Assembly (NCBI GenBank): GCA_900554695.1
Contig: USHV01000003.1
Location: 54,896 to 118,895, forward strand
DNA length: 64,000 nt
From: an uncultured Prevotella sp.
Lineage (GTDB): Bacteria; Bacteroidota; Bacteroidia; Bacteroidales; Bacteroidaceae
Direction of reading: 5' to 3'
In this document: positions 1 through 8,630 of the stretch, piece after piece
Position numbering within the stretch: position 1 is the first letter of the stretch
Layout: the number at the start of each line of letters is the position of its first letter
Program-made: the position numbers and the translations under genes
The notes under the pieces: generated by a model
The model's input: the letters and a program-made list of their open reading frames with translations, nothing else
Told to the model about the DNA's origin: nothing
Database searches by the model: none

Positions 1-488
1 ACTATGAGATTGTATGTATCTGCCATTGGGTGTAGCAGTTCGTGTTTTATCTTGCCAAGCAAGTGTTTGTATTCCGCAAGATCTTCGTTGGTGATGTTGA
101 TACAGGGCGGTGTGTCGGTTTGGTAATAATACAACAGTCTGTAAACAAAAAACTTGTCTGCAATGAACGTACGCATGAAGTCTTCGCGGAAAATGAGAAA
201 AGTATATTCAAAATCATCCTCGTTTATATGCCATTCCTGTCGCTGATGTGGCGAAAGCAGCAGCAACATATTGTCGCGTAAAACTATTTTCCGGAAATTA
301 AGCAGCAGAAAACCGTTTGCCTTTTTTATGAAATAAAAGCTGAAGAAATCAGTTCTGAATCTTCTGTGTTCTGTCAGTACGCCTCGTACGTCTTTGCTGC
401 TGCCGGTATTGATGTAGAAATCGACACCGCACCGTGTTTTGCAGAATGGTACGCTGAAAAGTCTTTCCGGATTATTTATATCTGCCAT
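1..488 (-). CDS. AraC-family transcriptional regulator, N-terminal part (cut by window edge)
   Basis: I read this frame from the complement: it opens with ATG at 488 (MADINNPERLF...) and stays open for 162 codons to the left edge, so the C-terminal HTH lies outside the window. What is visible looks like the N-terminal effector-binding half of Bacteroidetes AraC regulators: a cupin-like beta region (FFSFYFIKKANGFLLLNF, LLLLSPHQRQEWHI) then an alpha-helical linker (YTFLIFREDFM, ADKFFVYRLLYYYQ). The gene is divergent from the metallo-hydrolase at 791 and shares a 302-bp intergenic region with it, so it may regulate that gene. A good promoter lies at 595-626. The family call rests on the N-terminal half only. 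Confidence 0.72.
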   Translation of the reverse strand, partial: MADINNPERLFSVPFCKTRCGVDFYINTGSSKDVRGVLTEHRRFRTDFFSFYFIKKANGFLLLNFRKIVLRDNMLLLLSPHQRQEWHINEDDFEYTFLIFREDFMRTFIADKFFVYRLLYYYQTDTPPCINITNEDLAEYKHLLGKIKHELLHPMADTYNLI

Positions 489-790
489 AAGTGTTATATT
501 CTTATATTAACATAGTGAAAGTAGATTGTAAAGACAAAGCGTGAAAGCAGAATTTTTTCATATTTTGCACATCCGAACCGCATTTTATTGCAGACAAAGA
601 TACGAAAAGACGTGCGCAACGGCAAATGAATAGATTCGTTTTTTTGAATTTTTACTATTGTACATTGACTCATTCATATATTAAATGGTGAAATATTGAT
701 TTTATCAAAATGGCATAATTTACATTCTTTCAGGCATAAGACGTTCTGGTGTTTTTTCCGAACTTTGCGACGGTTAATAATTAAAGAAAA
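489..790. other. Divergent intergenic region, AraC gene / metallo-hydrolase
   Basis: Apart from the minus-strand promoter repeat, the only signal is GAACTTTGC at 760-768, a one-mismatch -7 box toward the hydrolase with no recognisable -33. That would suit an activator-dependent promoter (inference). The region is AT-rich and has no ORF. Confidence 0.4.
561..665 (-). repeat. Hairpin-promoter repeat, single degenerate copy, driving the AraC gene
   Basis: On the minus strand this holds TTTG (626-623), exactly 20 bases, then TATCTTTG (602-595), the Bacteroidetes -33/-7 pattern. Downstream comes AATAAAATGCGGTTCGG, matching the block after the promoter in the repeats at 25.4, 29.5 and 56.4 kb. Upstream is AAATTC followed by a run of A, as in the 29.5-kb copy, but the 3' arm of the hairpin has decayed. 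The promoter reads toward the start codon at 488 and would leave about 100 nt of leader. Confidence 0.7.
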
Positions 791-1573
791 ATGAAAATGG
801 AAAAGAAAGCAAACATTCGCCTTATCCGCAATGCCACGTTAAGAATCAGTTATGCGGGTAAGAATATTCTGGTAGATCCTATGTTGGCTGATAAAGGTAC
901 GCTGCAGTCGGCTCTTGGCGTGTACAAGACTCCGAGAGTGCATCTCACAATGCCTATGCACGAAATCACTGATGGTCTGGATATGGTCATGCTGACGCAC
1001 AATCATATCGATCATTACGATCCAACTGTTATACGACACTTGCCTAAGGACATTCTTTTTCTTACACAGCCACAGGATAAGGAAATAGTGGTAAGTGATG
1101 GATTTATCAATGTGGAAGCTATTGAAGAAAGCAAGACCATTGACGGTATCACCATTCACCGAACTCCGGGACATCATGGTTTCGGGCAGATAGGAAAGAT
1201 GATGGGTTCTGTATCCGGTTATGTATTGACGGCAGAAGATTGTCCTGTCGTTTACATAATGGGTGATTGTAGATGGGAAGCTTGCACACGGTGTGTGGTG
1301 GATACTTTTAATCCAGACTATATTGTCGTAAATAGTGGCGGTGCTGTATTTCCGGAATATTCCATAACTGACGGTGCCATTATACCTGATGAGAAGGAGG
1401 TGATGACGATGTTGGATGAGATACCGTCGCACATCAGACTGATAGCGGTACACATGGATGCCACCGACCACGGACAGACTACACGTGCCATTCTGCGTAA
1501 CGAGGCTTTGCATACCGGTGTAGATATGCGACGTTTGCTAATACCTGAGGATGGTGACAGTGTTGTATTGTAG
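791..1573 (+). CDS. MBL-fold metallo-hydrolase, UlaG-like
   Basis: A 260-residue protein of the metallo-beta-lactamase fold. The zinc signature THNHIDHYD is at residues 69-77 (HxHxDH), followed by His128/His129 in TPGHHGFG, Asp159 in MGDCRW and His221 in VHMDATDHG, which complete a two-metal site in the usual order. There is no signal peptide, so it is cytoplasmic. The family includes UlaG-type lactonases and many hydrolases of unknown substrate, so the substrate cannot be named. The start MKMEKK follows an A-rich leader without a Shine-Dalgarno, normal for Bacteroidetes; ATG at codon 3 is an alternative. It is a single gene with its own terminator, divergent from an AraC-type regulator. Confidence 0.85.
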   Translation: MKMEKKANIRLIRNATLRISYAGKNILVDPMLADKGTLQSALGVYKTPRVHLTMPMHEITDGLDMVMLTHNHIDHYDPTVIRHLPKDILFLTQPQDKEIVVSDGFINVEAIEESKTIDGITIHRTPGHHGFGQIGKMMGSVSGYVLTAEDCPVVYIMGDCRWEACTRCVVDTFNPDYIVVNSGGAVFPEYSITDGAIIPDEKEVMTMLDEIPSHIRLIAVHMDATDHGQTTRAILRNEALHTGVDMRRLLIPEDGDSVVL

Positions 1574-1603
1574 GCCATAAGTCAAATTGGATATAAATGA
1601 CAT

Positions 1604-1647
1604 AAGCGACTCGAACGGTTTCTTTTTCCGTCTCTGTCGCTTTTTTA
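1604..1647 (+). terminator. Intrinsic terminator after the metallo-hydrolase
   Basis: Stem AAGCGAC (1604-1610) pairs with GTCGCTT (1636-1642), with an inner AACGG/CCGT arm, followed by TTTTTTATTTT. It lies 30 bp past the stop codon. Confidence 0.75.
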
Positions 1648-2316
1648 TTTTCAGAAAGTAATATTAATCGTATGTTCTTACTATTAACTTAATAGGTCAT
1701 TATACCACAAATATATATTTCTCAGAGTGTCATGTCTGTGCAGATGGGTGGAAAGTCGGTGCTGCATACAACGTTGCGTTGTGGTGTGAGGAGTGTGGAC
1801 TGAGGAAATGCAGTGAAAGTTGCAAATGACGGCAACCCATCGTTTCATAGTCTCTCGTGCAACTAATATTTTTTTAGCGATTCATAATCGCCCGACCGCT
1901 TTCAGTATTGCCAGGAGGTGTAAATCAATATCATTAAAAGCTGTTTTCTCAGTGTGGCAGATGAATTATGAAGATGGAGTCATGGCTTGACGAATACGTA
2001 CACATCCGGACATAGAATGTCGTAAAAGGACAAAAAGTGCGCAGGCAGCCAGGAGGCGAGTTTTGCTGCAAATACCTTTTCATATATACATAAGGAAGTA
2101 TGGAACAGTTGTTTTTTACAAAACTTAACAAGATGATTGAGTTTTCGTATTCTTTTTGTTTTTTTCGTTATTTTTAGTCTGACAGGCATTTACAGCAAGC
2201 TTACTTATGGATAAATTTGTAGTGAGCCGAGGCCTCCAACGCCCTGTTCAGTGTGATTACGGAGTGCTTATGCAGGCCTTGCAACATAAGATCACAACGT
2301 ATGAAAATATTAATTT
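1648..2316. other. Intergenic region before the DUF3943 gene
   Basis: Contains copy 1 of the 100-bp repeat (1709-1808) and otherwise no convincing gene; the small minus-strand ORFs at 1949-2189 have no recognisable features. TAAATTTG at 2212-2219 is a -7 match for the DUF3943 gene, with only ATTT at the -33 position. Confidence 0.4.
1709..1808. repeat. 100-bp dispersed repeat, copy 1
   Basis: Aligns without gaps to 3335-3434 on the same strand with about a dozen mismatches in 100 positions; a core of nearly 40 bases, from TGTCATGTCTGTGCAGATGG to GTCGGTGCTGCA, is identical. Both copies are 130-190 bp beyond the stop of a plus-strand gene, and together they bracket the DUF3943 gene. Confidence 0.85.
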
Positions 2317-3153
2317 ATGAGAAGTAAGGTAATATATATAATGAAATTTCTGCTGAGTATGTTTGTCGGAACGCAAAGTGTCTCGGCCCATACTCCTGAT
2401 TCAATCAACACGTCAAAACCGGATAGTGCTGAGAACATATATTTGGCTGACGACACTCTGAAGCGTCATAAGAAAGAAAAACAGTGCATCTACGCACTGC
2501 CCTACTCCACACGCACGAGTTGTCCTGACTACAAGCGCATGTGGACAAATACCGGAGTGTTGTTTGCCGGCGGTCTGACAGCTTTGGGAGTGCTCGAGAT
2601 GTTGCCCGAAGATGCCACGGCGTGGAACAAGGAGGATTTGCGCAAGGTGCCTTTCTTCAAGCGATGGAGCATGCATGTGAGGCAGGGACCTGTGTGGGAC
2701 GGCGATAAATTCATATTCAACTATGTGCTCCATCCTTATGCCGGTGCGGCCTACTACATGAGTGCCCGCAGCCTCGGGTTCAATGTCCTTGGCTCTTTTC
2801 TCTATTGCGCAGGCATATCCACCCTGTTCTGGGAGTACGGCATAGAGGCCTTTATGGAGATTCCTTCGATACAGGACCTCATCGTGACGCCTCTGTCGGG
2901 ACTGATACTCGGCGAAGCGTTCTATCGTGTGAAAAGACATATTGTGGACAACGGCTACACGCTGTGCAACTCGAAGGTGTTGGGCAACATTGTGGCTTTT
3001 CTGGTAGATCCGGTGAATGAGGTGATAGGTCTGTTTGCCGGCAACCCGTGTCGTGAGCTTGCCAAGCAGAAGGTAGGAATATCCTGCACGCCGTGGGTAA
3101 GCAGCTCAAACGGCACTTCGTTCGGATTTACGCTCAATATCATAAGTCTGTGA
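2317..3153 (+). CDS. DUF3943 domain protein, probable envelope protein
   Basis: A 278-residue protein with an N-terminal signal (FLLSMFVGTQSVSA) and several hydrophobic stretches: VLFAGGLTALGVLEML, LGSFLYCAGISTLFWEYGIEAF and LIVTPLSGLILGEAFY. The segment WNKEDLRKVPFFKRW ... FNYVLHPYAGAAYYMSAR ... WEYGIEAFMEIPSIQDL is typical of DUF3943 as I know the family; function unknown. Two starts are possible: ATG 2317 or ATG 2341 (MKFLLSMF), and the second gives the cleaner signal peptide. It stands alone, bracketed by the two copies of the 100-bp repeat. Confidence 0.75.
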   Translation: MRSKVIYIMKFLLSMFVGTQSVSAHTPDSINTSKPDSAENIYLADDTLKRHKKEKQCIYALPYSTRTSCPDYKRMWTNTGVLFAGGLTALGVLEMLPEDATAWNKEDLRKVPFFKRWSMHVRQGPVWDGDKFIFNYVLHPYAGAAYYMSARSLGFNVLGSFLYCAGISTLFWEYGIEAFMEIPSIQDLIVTPLSGLILGEAFYRVKRHIVDNGYTLCNSKVLGNIVAFLVDPVNEVIGLFAGNPCRELAKQKVGISCTPWVSSSNGTSFGFTLNIISL

Positions 3154-3334
3154 ATGACGCCTGACAACCTGTATGCCCGCCTTTCTGCCTGTCGTTGTGT
3201 GCGCCTGTTGTGATTCTCGATGTGGCGGACAGCCGTATGGCTGGACGTGACGGTACTGTGAACCGTGCGCATAGCACGCTTTACAGGCAATGAAAAATGA
3301 TTCATATTCTGACAAATGATGATGCAGGCACAGC

Positions 3335-3434
3335 AAATACATATTTCTCAGGGTGTCATGTCTGTGCAGATGGGTGGAAAGTCGGTGCTGCACGCGGCGT
3401 TGCATCGTGGTGTGCGGAGTGTGGACGGAGGAAA
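3335..3434. repeat. 100-bp dispersed repeat, copy 2
   Basis: Gapless partner of 1709-1808, same strand, roughly 88 percent identical by eye. Most differences fall in two short blocks (ATACAA versus CGCGGC, and GCGTTG versus GCATCG). Confidence 0.85.
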
Positions 3435-3639
3435 GGCAGCTACATATGGCGGATGTATAAAAAAACGGAAAAACGGGACTGATGTGTTAAATATTTTCTG
3501 TCGGAAATGCTGAAAAATCGCGTCGTGACGCGCAGGATGTGAAGATGGACGGAAAAACACGGATTTTTGATTGTATATATAAATTGTTGATATACAGAAG
3601 GTTATTGAATATGGCGAAATGACGGATTCTTGTCCGACT

Positions 3640-3749
3640 TGCGAAATGGGCTTAATCAGGTTGCGAAAAAGCCCATTTCGGAGCATGATATGGGCTTTAT
3701 CAGGTGGCGATATGGTGCTAATCAGAGTGCGAAATGGTGCTTATTGCAT
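3640..3749. repeat. 22-bp phased array A (5 units)
   Basis: Units start at 3640, 3662, 3684, 3706 and 3728 with no indels; a weak sixth may follow at 3750. The pattern is tgcGAAAtgggcttaATC plus four variable bases. Units 1 and 2 form a 12-bp inverted repeat (CGAAATGGGCTT / AAGCCCATTTCG), showing that the unit is close to palindromic. Confidence 0.88.
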
Positions 3750-3994
3750 GATAACGCTGCGGCAACGGGCCGACGGATTGGTGGAAATGCGAATGAAAAA
3801 GGTAAAAAACGAGGGTGCGTAACTCCGGAATGAGAAAAACGGAATGTTAAATGCGGAGGTCAGAAAGTTAATGGACGTCAATAGAAATTTGCATAAACGG
3901 GCGCGGCTCGGGTGGATGATTAAGGAGTGGACGGGCGAGGAAGGCGGTGCGTTCTGATGCGAGACGCATGGCAAGAGACAGCGCATTGACGACA

Positions 3995-4028
3995 AAGCCC
4001 CGCATCCGTTTCGTGGGATGCGGGGCTT
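3995..4028 (-). terminator. Terminator of the GH30 PUL operon
   Basis: 13-bp inverted repeat AAGCCCCGCATCC / GGATGCGGGGCTT with an 8-nt loop, 36 bp past the stop of the lipoprotein gene on the minus strand. The T run is short. Confidence 0.75.
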
Positions 4029-4064
4029 CGCTTTCAGTTATTGTCGCGGCATTGCCGCCTCGTT

Positions 4065-5450
4065 TCATTTCTTCTCGACTATGAGTTTACCCTTATCGGT
4101 TCCTTCTGTCAGGTCAACGGTGAATACATAAGTGTCGCCGTCGGTCAGCGTTACGCCCGGACGCAGATATATGTTGCCGTCGTCGTGGCCGCCCTGATAC
4201 TCTGTCGTTCCGTCGCCCACGGCAAAGATGTTGCTGTCGGTGGTCAGATAGTATGTGCCGCCAGAGCCCTTGAACTCGATGCCCCATCCAGCCTGTCCGA
4301 AGAACTTGAAGTTAAGGTTGCTGCCGTCTGCCTGCAACTGTTTGCCGATGGTGAGCGTTATCTGGTAAACCTTGTCCTTTATCGGTGCGAGACAGAGCGC
4401 GTGGTCGGTGTCGGTCCACCATCCCTGACCGCTTATCTGAGCATAGGTAGGCTTGCAGATGCAGTCGCTTCCTATTACCCAAAGAGCGCCGCTTCCGTCG
4501 GCAGAGAGAGTAGCCGTGTTCTCGGTGTCGGCCATCTGCCATACTCTGAATCCGCCGTTCGTGAAGTCGGCTTTCAGTGTGTACATGCCTGACATCGGGA
4601 GGAATGTGAACGTACCGTCAGCATTCTTCTGGAAGAAGTCGGGGTCGTAGTACCAGCTGTCTTCGGCAAACTTGTCGGAGCCTGTTATCTCATATACGGC
4701 GTTCTGGGTGAACTCGCCCACATATACGTTGGCGCCGTCGGCGTCGGTCAGTGTTATGACAGGTATGTCTGACTGCGGACCGAACTCATAGGTGAGCACG
4801 TTGAACCACACGTCGAATGTTCCTGCCGATGTTGATGAGAACGTAAGATTGTCCGTTACGCCCTGTGTCACTCCTTCAGTGCCCTGTCCGAAGGTCTGCG
4901 GCACGTTGTCGGTGCCTGTTGACGGAGTAAGGATGTAACCCGTCACGTTGCGCGATGACGAAGTGACGGTGCCTTTGAAGAGATACGGGTCTGAGGCGTC
5001 CGGAGTGAGTCTGTACTGGTTTCCGTCAGAAGCCATGAGTGTTATGTATTCGTAGTGAGGACGGCTGAGGTCAACGGTCACCGTCTTTGTGGATATTGCC
5101 AGACGTATGTTCTGAAGCGTGAGGCGTACCTCTGCCTCGCCGTCGGGCACGTTCTTGTAGAACGGAGCGTAGAGCTTCACGGTGTATTCGCCCTCGGTCT
5201 TTGTACGCAGTGTGACGTTATCCACCACCTCGTCGCCGTAGCACAGCTGCGCTTTCAGTGTTGACAGCGGTATGCCTGCCTCGTCGGAGCAATTCACTTT
5301 CAGGGTTATGCTGTCGCCGAACATTGCGGGCTGGAGGTTTTCGGCCACTATTACAGGGCTGCCCTCGCCCTCTTTCTCGTCATCGCTGCACGAAGACAGT
5401 AGCGGCAGAAAGAAGAGAGCCAGCATCATATATTTTGTTAAGTGTTTCAT
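4065..5450 (-). CDS. Surface glycan-binding lipoprotein candidate (SusE/F position)
   Basis: A 461-residue lipoprotein: signal peptide and lipobox LLSSC with Cys21, then the acidic SDDEKEGEG stretch typical of surface-exported Bacteroidetes lipoproteins. The body is beta-rich with several Ig-like modules (about 31-130, 130-235, 240-330) and a C-terminal module with many aromatics (GQGWWTDTD, FFGQAGWGIEF). It resembles the DUF5125-type proteins found beside GH30 enzymes; exact family is uncertain. It is the last gene of the SusC-SusD-GH30 operon, 62 bp after the GH30 gene, and ends before a strong terminator. The expected role is capture of glycan at the cell surface (inference from position and architecture). 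Confidence 0.7.
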   Translation of the reverse strand: MKHLTKYMMLALFFLPLLSSCSDDEKEGEGSPVIVAENLQPAMFGDSITLKVNCSDEAGIPLSTLKAQLCYGDEVVDNVTLRTKTEGEYTVKLYAPFYKNVPDGEAEVRLTLQNIRLAISTKTVTVDLSRPHYEYITLMASDGNQYRLTPDASDPYLFKGTVTSSSRNVTGYILTPSTGTDNVPQTFGQGTEGVTQGVTDNLTFSSTSAGTFDVWFNVLTYEFGPQSDIPVITLTDADGANVYVGEFTQNAVYEITGSDKFAEDSWYYDPDFFQKNADGTFTFLPMSGMYTLKADFTNGGFRVWQMADTENTATLSADGSGALWVIGSDCICKPTYAQISGQGWWTDTDHALCLAPIKDKVYQITLTIGKQLQADGSNLNFKFFGQAGWGIEFKGSGGTYYLTTDSNIFAVGDGTTEYQGGHDDGNIYLRPGVTLTDGDTYVFTVDLTEGTDKGKLIVEKK

Positions 5451-5512
5451 TTCTGTTCTGTTTTTTTAAATGTTAGACAATAAAAACCTTAGAATAGTGT
5501 TGTGTCCTGATG

Positions 5513-7033
5513 TTATTTGTTCCATCTGCAAGACACCACTCCGTTGGCAGGCACGTCGCATGAGAAGTGGTTTGTGCCGTCGTCAACGGTCAGGCTGACG
5601 TCGGAGTCGCCGGTGTTCATGATGACGGTGGCGTAGGTTCCGTCAGGATTGATGAACTCGCTGTGTGTCAGGTTCTTGTTGTCGGGCACGCGCTTTGTGC
5701 CTATGCGCACTGCTCCCGGCTTGACAACAGACGACATGTGAGTGATGACATAGTAGTGTGAGTTGTACGACAGGCGGCTGTATCCGTTAGGATCAATGTC
5801 CACAGCGCCGTAGCATGTCTGGCATCCTCCGTCGAGGTTAGGTCCCATGTTCTTGTCGAGCATGAGGTTCCACACGAGGACAGCTTTGCACTGACGGTTT
5901 ACCGTTCCGAGCACCACATTGCTCATGTCGCTCATAAGACGCTCGCTCAGGTCGCGTCCGTTGTTCCATGTTCCTATTGATGTCTCAGAGAAGATGAGCG
6001 ATTTGTCCGGTGCCTGAGCGTTGATGTCGTCAAGCTCGGTGTTGCTGCCTCCGTAGTCGTGGTATGCAGCGCCCACAACGAGCTCCGAACCCTCGAAGTT
6101 GTCGCCCAGCGCATTGTATATCTTGATAGGATAATCGTCCTGGTCGGCGATGTTGCTGTAGTCGTAGTTGTGGTCGTAAACATAAATCTGAGTTGTCAGC
6201 GAGTTCTTCTTGAATTGTGCGGCGAGAGCCTTTACGAACTCGGCTTCCTCCTGCCACGGCATGTAGAGCGATGCGCAGTTGCCCTTGTTCAGAGGCTCGT
6301 TCTGCGGGCTTACGGCGTAGATGTTGATGCCTTGTTCCTTCATTGCCTGTACGAACTTTACGAAATACTGTGCGTATGTGTCGTAATAGTCGGGATTGAG
6401 GTGACCGTCGGTCCATGAGTCGTAAGGCTCGCGGGTGTTGATGTCGCTCACTTTCATCCATTTAGGACAAGTCCACGGTGCTGCGATTATTTTCAGATCG
6501 GGGTTTATTTCAAGTATTTCCTTGAGTATAGGAATGACATATTCGGTCTCATCCTTCTGCAGTGCGAAGTGCTCGAGGCCCTGTTCGTCGCAGAGAGAAT
6601 ACTCGGTGCTCGAGAAGTCGTTGCATCCTATGGATATTCTGGCGTAGCTTGCGCCGTAACCGTTCTGCGGTGAGTAGGTGCGTGTGAGGAAGTCCTTGCG
6701 TGCCTCAGGAGTCATCTTCAGCAGATTGTAGCATGTGGAATAGGTTATGGCGAATCCGAATCCGTCAATCGACTGATACTGTTTTGAAGGATCAATCTGC
6801 AGGGTTGTCGGAGCCATGTTGGTGCCGCTCTTCACTTCAGCGGTGGTTTCGCTGAGCGTCTTCACACCGTCGGCGGTTGTGGTGAACAGCCGTGCCTCGC
6901 CCTTTGCGGGCAGAGGGTTTGGCATGGCGTTGATGTCCGGCGTGTTGTCAATGTCTATGGTGGAGTTGCTGCATGCTGTCATCGTGAACAGGAATGCTTC
7001 CGCCATGAGTACGAATATATTTCTTGTTTTCAT
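5513..7033 (-). CDS. GH30 family glycosidase lipoprotein, probable endo-beta-1,6-glucanase
   Basis: A 506-residue protein: lipobox LFTMTAC (Cys21), then a GH30 TIM barrel with its side beta domain. IDGFGFAITYS is at about 89-99. The acid/base Glu246 sits in VSPQNEPL at the end of strand 4 and the nucleophile Glu350 in LIFSETSIGTW. The C-terminal beta sandwich (GTYATVIMNTGDSDVSL) is present, so the enzyme looks complete. GH30 covers glucocerebrosidases, beta-1,6-glucanases and xylanases; the neighbouring SusC, SusD and surface lipoprotein in this order match the Bacteroides thetaiotaomicron beta-1,6-glucan locus (BT3309-3314), which favours a GH30_3-like endo-beta-1,6-glucanase. No GH3 gene is present here. 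Starts 50 bp after susD. Confidence 0.85.
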   Translation of the reverse strand: MKTRNIFVLMAEAFLFTMTACSNSTIDIDNTPDINAMPNPLPAKGEARLFTTTADGVKTLSETTAEVKSGTNMAPTTLQIDPSKQYQSIDGFGFAITYSTCYNLLKMTPEARKDFLTRTYSPQNGYGASYARISIGCNDFSSTEYSLCDEQGLEHFALQKDETEYVIPILKEILEINPDLKIIAAPWTCPKWMKVSDINTREPYDSWTDGHLNPDYYDTYAQYFVKFVQAMKEQGINIYAVSPQNEPLNKGNCASLYMPWQEEAEFVKALAAQFKKNSLTTQIYVYDHNYDYSNIADQDDYPIKIYNALGDNFEGSELVVGAAYHDYGGSNTELDDINAQAPDKSLIFSETSIGTWNNGRDLSERLMSDMSNVVLGTVNRQCKAVLVWNLMLDKNMGPNLDGGCQTCYGAVDIDPNGYSRLSYNSHYYVITHMSSVVKPGAVRIGTKRVPDNKNLTHSEFINPDGTYATVIMNTGDSDVSLTVDDGTNHFSCDVPANGVVSCRWNK

Positions 7034-7083
7034 ACGAACTATTCTTTTTATGATTTATATTTTACATTAAAACATTCGGTATA

Positions 7084-8610
7084 TCAATAACCGGGGTTCT
7101 GCTCCAGGTTGGAGTTCTCGTCGAGTGCGGTTTGCGGTATAGGCAGCAGGTATGAGTTGCTGTCAAACATCTTCACTTGCTGATGACGTCCTGAGTCGCG
7201 GCTGTCGAGTCCGTTCATCACTTCTTCCACCTTACCGTTGCGTACGAGGTCGAACCAACGCTCTCCTTCGAGTGCGAGCTCAAGACGACGCTCATGCAGT
7301 ACGGCGTCTATCATGGCCTCCTTAGACGAGGTCTTGTCTGATGTTAGGTCAGGAAGTTTGGCGCGTTTGCGTATCATGTTCACCAGTGCGGCAGCTTTCT
7401 GTGTGTCGCCCTGCCATGCGTAAGCCTCTGCCTCGAGCAGAATGATGTCGGCAAGACGCAGCTTGTATTCGTTGTTGTAGCCTGAACGCAGCTTATACAT
7501 GAACGGATAGTTGCTTGCCGGATAGTAATTGCTCCATGTGCAGCTGTAGTAAACCACGGTCTCGTTGAAACGTATGTCGTCGCCCTCGTTGGTGAAGTCG
7601 TTTATCAGGTCGCGCGACGGTGTGATCCATTTTGCCCATGTGAAGTAGTAGTCGTAGTTCTCAAGACAGCGTCCGTACATCCATGATTCCCAGTTACCGT
7701 TACCGGTTGTCCAGTGAACCTCGAGTATTCCCTCAGATGTGTTGCGCTTCACACAGTCCTGTGCGGCGGCGTCCCATCCCCAGAGAGTGTGGAAGTCTGG
7801 CTCAAGAGTCAGTCCTGCGGTGGCCCTTACTTTCTCTGCATATTCTATTACTTTAGAGTAGTCCTGCATGGGTTTCTCGGCATATACCTTTGCGAGCAGT
7901 GCCTGTGCCACGGTCTTCGACATGATTGTACGGTCAGACGAATCGAAGTCAGGAGCGTATTTCTCGGCGTCGAGAAGGTCGTTTATTATCTGCTGATAAC
8001 ATTCCTCCGATGTGCTGCGCGGCGGATAATATGTAGGATAAACCTCATCGATGTTCTCAGAGGTGATGGTCTTCGATATGTTTGTTATGACAGGGAACGA
8101 TCCCCACAGGCGTGCCATAGGGAACATCTGAAGCGCACGGAATATTTCGCCCTGCGCCTTATAGCTGTGATACTCGCTCTCGGTCAGTCCGCCGTTTTCA
8201 TAAAGCTGCTCTGCACCTACGATAAGTACGTTGGCTTTGGCTATGTCCTCAAGATAACGCGACCAGTCGCGGGCAAGTACCGTGTTGCTTGCGTCGATGG
8301 AGTTGTTCTCGAAAGGCTGCACCTCAGCACCAGTAGTGCCGGCGTAGGCATTGTCGCTGTAAACATCGCCCACGAGCAGAATGTCGAGATGAGAGTGTTC
8401 CTGACGGTTTCTGAAGAGTTCGTAAAGAGCTTTCAGCTGATTCTCCGCAGCGGCTTTATCCTTCAGCACAGCCGTTGTTGTGTCGGTCTGTACGCCTTCG
8501 GTTATCTCAGACGGAGTGGATAACGGATCGTAGTCAAGCGAACATCCGCTCACCATTGCGGCAGCTACTCCGCAGATAACGAATTTATATATTTTATTAT
8601 AAGATTTCAT
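7084..8610 (-). CDS. SusD/RagB-family glycan-binding lipoprotein
   Basis: A 508-residue lipoprotein (lipobox MVSGC, Cys23) with the SusD layout: N-terminal helices (AAENQLKALYELFRN), the TPR-like core (YHSYKAQGEIFRALQMFPMAR, VAQALLAKVYAEKP), and the C-terminal block LRLADIILLEAEAYAWQG ... IRKRAKLPDL ... HERRLELALEGERWFDLVRNG. SusD lids the paired SusC transporter on the cell surface and takes part in oligosaccharide capture. It follows susC by 20 bp and precedes the GH30 gene, so one transcript is expected. Confidence 0.95.
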   Translation of the reverse strand: MKSYNKIYKFVICGVAAAMVSGCSLDYDPLSTPSEITEGVQTDTTTAVLKDKAAAENQLKALYELFRNRQEHSHLDILLVGDVYSDNAYAGTTGAEVQPFENNSIDASNTVLARDWSRYLEDIAKANVLIVGAEQLYENGGLTESEYHSYKAQGEIFRALQMFPMARLWGSFPVITNISKTITSENIDEVYPTYYPPRSTSEECYQQIINDLLDAEKYAPDFDSSDRTIMSKTVAQALLAKVYAEKPMQDYSKVIEYAEKVRATAGLTLEPDFHTLWGWDAAAQDCVKRNTSEGILEVHWTTGNGNWESWMYGRCLENYDYYFTWAKWITPSRDLINDFTNEGDDIRFNETVVYYSCTWSNYYPASNYPFMYKLRSGYNNEYKLRLADIILLEAEAYAWQGDTQKAAALVNMIRKRAKLPDLTSDKTSSKEAMIDAVLHERRLELALEGERWFDLVRNGKVEEVMNGLDSRDSGRHQQVKMFDSNSYLLPIPQTALDENSNLEQNPGY

Positions 8611-8630
8611 AAGGATAGATTTTAATGTTG

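Larger units (their letters stand above)
3154..4064. other. Convergent intergenic region with repeats
   Basis: Lies between the 3' ends of the DUF3943 gene and the surface lipoprotein gene. Holds copy 2 of the 100-bp repeat, a 22-bp array and the terminator at 3995-4028. Small ORFs over 3297-3833 are translations of these repeats and are not called as genes. Confidence 0.6.

Noticed and set aside
1949..2189. 60-69 codon minus-strand ORFs considered as a transposase remnant
   Set aside because: No transposase motif, inverted repeats or target duplication could be seen.
3297..3833. Small plus-strand ORFs with repeated RNGL/RNGA-like peptides
   Set aside because: They are translations of the 100-bp repeat and the 22-bp array; similar peptides appear at every array, so they reflect DNA repeats.
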